Below, one piece after another: positions 59,701-64,000 of a stretch of DNA of 64,000 nucleotides; positions within the stretch are counted from its first letter, which is position 1; each line of letters starts with the position of its first letter. The translations under genes and the position numbers were made by a program. This DNA is from UBA695 sp042691655. Lineage in GTDB: Bacteria; Verrucomicrobiota; Verrucomicrobiia; Chthoniobacterales; Chthoniobacteraceae. The stretch is from NCBI GenBank assembly GCA_042691655.1, contig CP170506.1, positions 4,836,001 through 4,900,000 of the forward strand, in the 5' to 3' direction. The notes beneath the pieces were generated by a model, which saw nothing but the letters and a program-made list of their open reading frames with translations, made no database searches and was not told where the DNA came from.

Positions 59701-60286
59701 CGCGGCGCTGCTCGATGTGTTTTGCCTCAACGAGCTGGACAACTCCACCGGGCTGGTGGCCGGGCGGGTGGACTTGAACACCCGGCAGCCGCTGGTGCTC
59801 CAGGCGCTGCTGGCCGGGGCCGTGCAGGATGAATTCGGATCCGTTAGCGCCTTGAGCAGCGCGCAATGCAAAGACATCGCCGCCGCGCTGGTGGCCAGGA
59901 CGACGGGCACGGCGGGGCCGCTCTGCAACCGGGCGGAATTGGTCGGAAGATACGCGGGAGGCGACCCCTCCGATGTCGATCCGAGCCACCGTTACAGCGG
60001 TTTTTCCCAAGACTTGGGCGGCATTTCAAGTCTCCGGAATCCGCTGGCCTCGGTGATGATCCCACGGCTGCGGCAAGCCACGCTGCGAGCCCTGAACGAT
60101 GCCGGTGAAACCCGGGTGTGGAATTTGCTCATCGATGTCATTGCGCAGGTGGGCGTTTATCCGGTCAACGCCTCGGGGCTGGATCAGTTTGTGGTGGAGG
60201 GGGAAAAACACTACTGGGTTCACGTCGCGCTCGACCGGCTGACGGGGACGATCCTGGACGAGCAAATAGAAAGCGTTGACGAATGA
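56783..60286 (+). CDS. Verru_Chthon cassette protein A-like giant pseudopilin (GspK-like position)
   Basis: A 1167-residue protein. After a short leader (MKSPCISPVPWRPDLLCRG) comes AALVIVLAFVVLLTGLLVAF, a helix without Glu at +5, as in GspK/PilX-type proteins, then SRAVSDHQVALSSGNQTRSE. The large exported domain is beta-rich, with segments such as GRFAYAIYNEGGLLDINQVG (about 221-240) resembling the conserved DE-rich region of GspK, and a C-terminal part RAELVGRYAGGDPSDVDPSH. GspK itself is only about 300 residues. The GTG at 56783 overlaps the previous stop (GTGA); longer starts lie within that gene. The next gene overlaps its stop. Confidence 0.82.
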   Translation: MKSPCISPVPWRPDLLCRGAALVIVLAFVVLLTGLLVAFFSRAVSDHQVALSSGNQTRSEIFAVSAVDTILGDLRQEIAAGSVIATVPSGKVYTPNAAATMVSAMVGTSGSAGTESLLKRSVFNLPFFSGTSYTTYSASNRAAQLSASGTSRNGRTILPSRWNSHGLLGLKSTSGAWDMTPVDAFTAPDWILVTRSGTNPIAWNKQWVASPKGNDDAVVGRFAYAIYNEGGLLDINQVGYPSNTTSAQKGQKGTVALADLTQIVPSNATGLTQAQVDLIVGWRNYATANPSGSLASGYTFDTTAAKRYFDYMTTATNGFLSANSSASPILGQTDQAFTSRRALIKFWRAKGFNPALLNYFATFSRGLEQPSFTPAANRPLVLSSASANVTGTGSGNDAYGLDATTVDGSGRDTSINPAFLKVTTTGTDGVLALTAAKRFPLSRLALLSHTSVAAKSDSDLIYRYFGLYRSDASQPWNYDHGNSTGILRLSEVTGREPDFFELLKAAIHVGSIGKGMFPYALTSPATMPNLQHYYRDTLVAMQILQIGSNVIDQYDSDDYPTPIQLAGDTAKVVYGVENLPYLYRIRPKVIHVTGTSGAHFVFPELWNPHAASSTAGASGPRSFRIRLQSFGAGILQIFYRPASGSWTSHKEFACDFDSGIAVNFNAGEGAGYYGFRDPTLLSETGKPASANLSVSDGRGLAGETPASSPERTWVGFPVLMSGSASFPWLDSNGLSAGRAFLKITSEVMLEYADGSNWIPYDHAYVDFNGSSFAGSATIGQYFHDDTRNWPDSTSGDAGCYLERLDPRTSRWFFAAGDKVDFINSIDSTVGSYETSRSASGRSLGFHKWGYADNGGPSTGGNGVNWYTNNQAAYGYGYRYGFLPENVIGLQVDGNKHYVLDPDGIARRGSSGYALDTASGGSTANSVGLPLLTTGTQSRPVILNRPFRSVAEMGYAFRDTPWKNIDFTFPESGDAALLDVFCLNELDNSTGLVAGRVDLNTRQPLVLQALLAGAVQDEFGSVSALSSAQCKDIAAALVARTTGTAGPLCNRAELVGRYAGGDPSDVDPSHRYSGFSQDLGGISSLRNPLASVMIPRLRQATLRALNDAGETRVWNLLIDVIAQVGVYPVNASGLDQFVVEGEKHYWVHVALDRLTGTILDEQIESVDE

Positions 60287-61020
60287 AAAAACTCTTCCTG
60301 GTTTTGATATTCCTGGGGCTGGCGGGTTCATGGCTTCGCGCCCAAAGTCCCGGCCCCGCCCCGTTGCCGCCCAATTCCACGGTGATCCTTCGGCGGGCGC
60401 CAGCGTTTGCCTGCTGGGAGGTGACGTTCGAGGGGAAGCCGGGGAGTGCTTCAATGCCGGGGCTCCGGAGTGTTCTGCTCACGAAAACCGGCGAGATCGT
60501 CCACGAGCAATTTCGCTTCGAGAACGGTCAGGCGGGGGAATGCTGGCTGATCGGCCCGACTCAAATGGTGCGCCTGCCCGGAGACCGCGCGATCAAGATG
60601 GATCTGTACGGAAAGGGGCTGCCGATTACTCCGTATGCGCTTAATGCGACCGATTTTCCGGGGTTCGACTGGGTCTCGCCTCAGACGTACACCGGCGTGA
60701 AGAAAGCCGATGGGCGCGTCTATTCTATCTTTCAAAAATACGGAACCCGCATGGAAGTGGACGAACCGGAGATGGTGCGGTTTTTGTCGGATTTGAACGC
60801 CGGCCAATCTATCAACACCGGCGAGGCACTGCCGGTGATCGCGGTGGTGGATGGTCAAACGTACCTGCCCGTGGCGCTTCACTTGGGCGGGGAGGTGCGC
60901 CGCTACCGTTTTCTGGAAGCTCCCAAAGCGATGCAAAGCCTCCCCGAGGAATTTGGAGCGATTTACCGGAACGCCATGGAGCGGTTGCGGGAATGCTCAA
61001 AGCCCATTTCGCCTCCTTAA
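60283..61020 (+). CDS. secreted protein of unknown function, fifth gene of the cassette operon
   Basis: A 245-residue protein with a clear signal peptide (MKKLFLVLIFLGLAGSWLRA-QS). The mature part is a beta-rich domain with RAPAFACWEVTFEGKPG, LLTKTGEIVHEQFRFENGQA and YLPVALHLGGEVRRYRFLEA. I know no family for it. The ATG overlaps the cassette A stop (ATGA), so it is coupled to the pseudopilin genes and may be a periplasmic partner of, or a substrate for, the pseudopilin complex (inference). Confidence 0.75.
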   Translation: MKKLFLVLIFLGLAGSWLRAQSPGPAPLPPNSTVILRRAPAFACWEVTFEGKPGSASMPGLRSVLLTKTGEIVHEQFRFENGQAGECWLIGPTQMVRLPGDRAIKMDLYGKGLPITPYALNATDFPGFDWVSPQTYTGVKKADGRVYSIFQKYGTRMEVDEPEMVRFLSDLNAGQSINTGEALPVIAVVDGQTYLPVALHLGGEVRRYRFLEAPKAMQSLPEEFGAIYRNAMERLRECSKPISPP

Positions 61021-61057
61021 GCGCCACTTCCTCGGTTTGTTTAACCTCAGTCTCTTT

Positions 61058-62467
61058 ATGAACCCATCCGTTTTATCCTTTCCACGCAACGTCCCACCCG
61101 CCGAGGCCCTCAGCTCGCTTACGCTGGACCGGCTTACCAGCTATTTGTTTTCCTGGCAGCAGGGGGCCGGGGTCTATGGCGGGCTCCATCTGCACTCCTG
61201 CTGGGGCGAGACCTCCGTCATCAAGCGCCACTACCACGGCCAGACGACCTTCCAATGCACCGCGTGGATGCGCGGGATGATGCGCCTGTTCGAGCGAACA
61301 GGTGATCCGTTCTGGCGGGCTCAGGCGGCGGATTTCGTGGCGAACCTCCTTTATCTGTGCCGTGGCGGCGGTTTCATTCACGCTTCCAACGAATTCGAGC
61401 CGACCTACTCCAATATGCAGACCTGCCCCATCCATCAAGGGATGCCGCTTTTGGCGATGATGGATTATTACGAATGGGAGCACGCCGAGCCCTTTCTTAA
61501 AGAGCGCATTGGCCCCGCGATTGATGCCCATTGGGATTGGTTCCAGGAGCATTTCTGGAAACGGGGCAACTGGGGCGGCGAATCGCAGATTAGTCATGCC
61601 GGTTGGTGCGGCGTGACCAATCAGGATATCGTCATCATCGCGGCCCTGGCGCGGCAGGCCAGGATTTTTGGAAAAACAGAGCGCTACGAGGCGTTTGGAA
61701 AACCAGCGCTCGATGCTCTTATCAGCCCCATGTTCTACCACGAATCTCTCGGCCTCTTCCGGCGTGGAGATTTTAACCGCCATGACTTTGTGGAGCGCAC
61801 GTTTTATTACGGGATCATTCTTAATGCTTTTCAGGCAGCCTACGACAGCACCGGCGACAGCCGCCTGTCTGCCGTCATTGAAAATGTGTCGTCTCACCTG
61901 TTCGATGCCGCGTTTATCGCGGAGGATGGCCGGACGCACCTCTCCTGGGGCGCCGATGTGGAGAACGGGATTCTCAAGGGGTGGGTGCGCGGTCCGGTTC
62001 CCATCCCCTCCTACCCGGTGTTGCTCCCATGGATGCGGAAGTACCTGGCAGCGCACCCCGACGCGGAGAAACAGCGGATTTACGATGGCATTGAAACGAC
62101 GCTGGCTGGCTATGTGTTTGCCGACGGGACGATCCCGGCAGCGGTAAAAACGCCGGATGCGATCTTTGCGGCGGTGCCTAACAGCGAACTGGTTCATTTT
62201 TGGGCCTTTCTGATCGACCACCTGGGGGATTCGGTGGAAGCGGTGCGGCGCGACCGGTTTGTGTCGGTCATACGAAGCGCGGGCGACCTGGTTTGGCAAA
62301 GCACTCCGGATTATTGGCGTCTTTTCCGTAGCGACAAACCGGCGTATTCCGGGTTCAAGCCGGATATCAGCGGTATTGTGGACGGAGAGGGCCCTCTACC
62401 CCATGGCGACGTGTTTGCCTGGCACGAACCGGAATGCCGGGAGACGGTAGAGATTTTGCCCGCCTAG
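61058..62467 (+). CDS. putative alpha/alpha-barrel sugar-processing enzyme
   Basis: A 469-residue protein without signal peptide, rich in paired helices with aromatic and acidic loop residues: HLHSCWGETSVIKRHYHG (about 45-62), FIHASNEFEPTYSN (about 107-120), GGESQISHAGWCGVTNQDIV (about 171-190) and YHESLGLFRRGDFNRHDFVE. This pattern suggests an (alpha/alpha)6-barrel such as unsaturated-glycan hydrolases, epimerases or cellulase-like enzymes, but no family can be assigned with certainty. The ATG at 61058 is 37 bp after the secreted protein gene. If intracellular, it would act on imported oligosaccharides. Confidence 0.65.
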   Translation: MNPSVLSFPRNVPPAEALSSLTLDRLTSYLFSWQQGAGVYGGLHLHSCWGETSVIKRHYHGQTTFQCTAWMRGMMRLFERTGDPFWRAQAADFVANLLYLCRGGGFIHASNEFEPTYSNMQTCPIHQGMPLLAMMDYYEWEHAEPFLKERIGPAIDAHWDWFQEHFWKRGNWGGESQISHAGWCGVTNQDIVIIAALARQARIFGKTERYEAFGKPALDALISPMFYHESLGLFRRGDFNRHDFVERTFYYGIILNAFQAAYDSTGDSRLSAVIENVSSHLFDAAFIAEDGRTHLSWGADVENGILKGWVRGPVPIPSYPVLLPWMRKYLAAHPDAEKQRIYDGIETTLAGYVFADGTIPAAVKTPDAIFAAVPNSELVHFWAFLIDHLGDSVEAVRRDRFVSVIRSAGDLVWQSTPDYWRLFRSDKPAYSGFKPDISGIVDGEGPLPHGDVFAWHEPECRETVEILPA

Positions 62468-62616
62468 ACTTCAAGTGGGATGAACAGTGGCAATGAAACT
62501 ATGTAAATGAAAATGAAACGATGAAAAATAATTGACTGAAATGGGGGCTTATGACACATATGACGAGGGTTCACTGAAACACGATGAACGAGACATTATT
62601 TATTGAAGCCTTGTCT

Positions 62617-62630
62617 CTCATTTCAATGAG
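62617..62630. promoter_or_regulatory. 14-bp palindrome upstream of the last gene
   Basis: CTCATT-TC-AATGAG has perfect 6-bp arms and lies 60 bp upstream of the ATG at 62691, within a 223-bp AT-richer intergenic region (62468-62690) that also carries repeated TGAAAC motifs (for example near 62493, 62512 and 62575). It is a plausible site for the nearby LacI protein. Nothing else was seen in this intergenic region. Confidence 0.4.
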
Positions 62631-62690
62631 GTGAAACCGAGCAATGCTGCTCGGCATTGAAACGACATCCCTTATCTCCTTTACCGCCCC

Positions 62691-64000
62691 ATGCGAATTT
62701 ACGCCTGCCTTTGTGTCCTTGCCGCTTTGGTTGATTTGAGCGTTGCCGCCTCGCCCAAAGTGATTGAAGAAATTGCGGATTTTTCAGATCCCCAGCAATG
62801 GAGCGCAAAACTGGACGACGGAATCAGTTTTGAGCCCGCCGGTTCATGGACGCAATTGAATGCGGGAAAAAGCGCTTCGGATACCGGCAAACTCCGGATG
62901 ATTTTCCTGGAGAGGCGAACACCCATGGCGCTGCCGGAATCGGCTATTCGGCTGGGCGTTTGGATTTATGCGGACAGGTTCCTTGATCTGAGTTCACTAG
63001 GGCTAGCCATCGAGGACGCCCGTGGGAGGCAGTTTGACTATACGCTTACGGTGCCCGCCAAGTGGCAGAGTGGCTGGCAATATCTGGACACATACCCCTT
63101 CGATGCCAACGAGATCGGACGGCTGCACCCCAACGTGGGCATCGCCAAAGACGGCAATGCGGGTCTTCCGGTTCCTCCATTTAAATTCAAAGGGCTTGTA
63201 GCCACACTGAAGGGAAATGTGGAAGGCCGCTGGCTGTTGGGGGCCGTGGAGGCTGATTCGCGGACGTTGCAGAGCCCTGATTATTACTGGGCTCTGGTGC
63301 GGCCCGGTGAACGCTATTGGATGGAAACCACGCTCATGCGCTCCGGCGAGAGCCCCTACATGCTTGCCAGCTTTATTGCTCCCGATGGAGGCGCGGCTGA
63401 CTATTCATGGGAAGTCCGGTCGGGATTCCAAGGAGGTGTGGTGACCAGCGGATCGATGCGGCTGAATCTGTTGCCTGGAGACGCCAAGGCGGCAGCGGAA
63501 CGGATCTCTCTGGGCGAACTGCCCGCCGGGAATTACGAAGTGATCTTGAGCAAACGCCCGCTGGACCCATCGAAGGTAAAGCCGCGCGAATGGAACGCAT
63601 TGGGCAATGGTGCCGCATGGGGTGTGGCCCCGGGAAAAACGGAGTCCCGCTGCCTGAGCGTGACCAACGACGCAAAAGGCGGCGGCTTCACCGGCTGGCG
63701 CCAAAGCGTGCGGATTTCCTCGCCCGGCACCTATCGCCTCAAGCTGGCGGCCCAAGGCGGCGTGATACCCGCGGTCCGAATCATTCCGCTTAACCGATCC
63801 AATCAGGAATCAGGGCCTGCACAATCTTTTCGTTCCATAGTCTCCGGCACTTGGAGAATTTTTGAAACAGACGTAACCCTGCCGAATGAAACGGACCGTG
63901 TTTATGTTGATCTGTCCGCCGAGGGCAAGGGAACGGCCATGTTCAAGGGCGTCTCGCTGTTTCGAAACGGCGTGGAATTTGTGGACAACGGCGACGCATC
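62691..64000 (+). CDS. large secreted protein, C-terminus beyond the window (partial)
   Basis: An ORF open from ATG at 62691 to the right edge (436 codons visible). It has a signal peptide, MRIYACLCVLAALVDLSVAA then SPKVIEE. Three beta-sandwich-like segments follow: about 25-150 (IADFSDPQQWSAKLDDGISF, a carbohydrate-binding-like opening), about 185-285 (PDYYWALVRPGERYWMETTL) and about 300-430 (LSVTNDAKGGGFTGWRQSVR, GTWRIFETDVTLPNETDRVY). Such repeated galactose-binding-like domains precede catalytic domains in many secreted glycoside hydrolases and lyases. No catalytic residues can be assigned in the visible part. It is the probable extracellular partner of the cassette locus. Confidence 0.8.
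   Translation, partial: MRIYACLCVLAALVDLSVAASPKVIEEIADFSDPQQWSAKLDDGISFEPAGSWTQLNAGKSASDTGKLRMIFLERRTPMALPESAIRLGVWIYADRFLDLSSLGLAIEDARGRQFDYTLTVPAKWQSGWQYLDTYPFDANEIGRLHPNVGIAKDGNAGLPVPPFKFKGLVATLKGNVEGRWLLGAVEADSRTLQSPDYYWALVRPGERYWMETTLMRSGESPYMLASFIAPDGGAADYSWEVRSGFQGGVVTSGSMRLNLLPGDAKAAAERISLGELPAGNYEVILSKRPLDPSKVKPREWNALGNGAAWGVAPGKTESRCLSVTNDAKGGGFTGWRQSVRISSPGTYRLKLAAQGGVIPAVRIIPLNRSNQESGPAQSFRSIVSGTWRIFETDVTLPNETDRVYVDLSAEGKGTAMFKGVSLFRNGVEFVDNGDA

Noticed and set aside
1..64000. CRISPR arrays, rRNA operons, integrases and intact insertion sequences
   Set aside because: No regularly spaced direct repeats, rRNA segments or transposase/integrase reading frames were found. Only the one MITE-like element and in-gene repeats are present.

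Overview
The window is high-GC, densely coding DNA that most likely comes from the Verrucomicrobia, probably the Chthoniobacter/Spartobacteria or Verrucomicrobium side of the phylum. The best lineage clue is a four-gene pseudopilin-like set at 54.5-60.3 kb that matches, from memory, the Verru_Chthon cassette protein families, which were named after these bacteria. Proteins ending in PEP-CTERM sorting tails and a fused murC-murB gene inside a full division/cell-wall cluster fit the same assignment. No database search was possible, so all family names rest on reading motifs.

Layout. 0-2.2 kb: a NarL-type response regulator and a convergent Cys/Met-metabolism PLP enzyme, separated by a 202-bp inverted-repeat element that looks like an IS630-type MITE. 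2.2-2.7 kb: tRNA-Cys and an HPr-like protein. 2.8-10.6 kb: kdpABC-kdpD-kdpE, the high-affinity potassium pump with its sensor kinase and response regulator. 10.6-16.5 kb: a sulfur/methionine block with an Rrf2 regulator, a YezD-like protein, a DUF3034-like outer-membrane protein, MetY, MetX and a COG0523 GTPase. A 17-bp inverted repeat (CCYAS-N7-STRGG) lies upstream of four of these sulfur-linked transcription units and is a candidate Rrf2 operator.

16.5-38.3 kb: an ABC exporter on the minus strand, then the dcw cluster mraZ-rsmH-ftsL-ftsI-murE-(small ORF)-murF-mraY-murD-LysM protein-ftsW-murG-murC/murB-ddl-ftsQ-ftsA-ftsZ, with many 4-bp start/stop overlaps that imply translational coupling. 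FtsZ has a very long Glu/Pro-rich tail and an altered T7 loop. 38.3-40.4 kb: an orphan radical SAM protein and an LptF/LptG-type permease. 40.5-48.4 kb: a signalling region with a hybrid histidine kinase, a cyclic-nucleotide-binding protein, and a CheB/CheR/PAS protein directly followed by a separate PAS histidine kinase. A secreted DUF3494 (ice-binding-like) PEP-CTERM protein is embedded in it. 48.6-49.7 kb: metK.

49.9-64 kb is an accessory region: a PEP-CTERM protein with autotransporter-type beta repeats, a D-2-hydroxyacid dehydrogenase divergent from a LacI regulator, the pseudopilin cassette, a secreted partner protein, a cytosolic protein resembling an alpha/alpha-barrel sugar enzyme, and a large secreted protein that runs off the right edge. 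I read the cassette, in gene order, as a counterpart of the GspH-I-J-K minor pseudopilins of type II secretion, here placed in a LacI-controlled locus that may handle carbohydrate. This is the most interesting system in the window.
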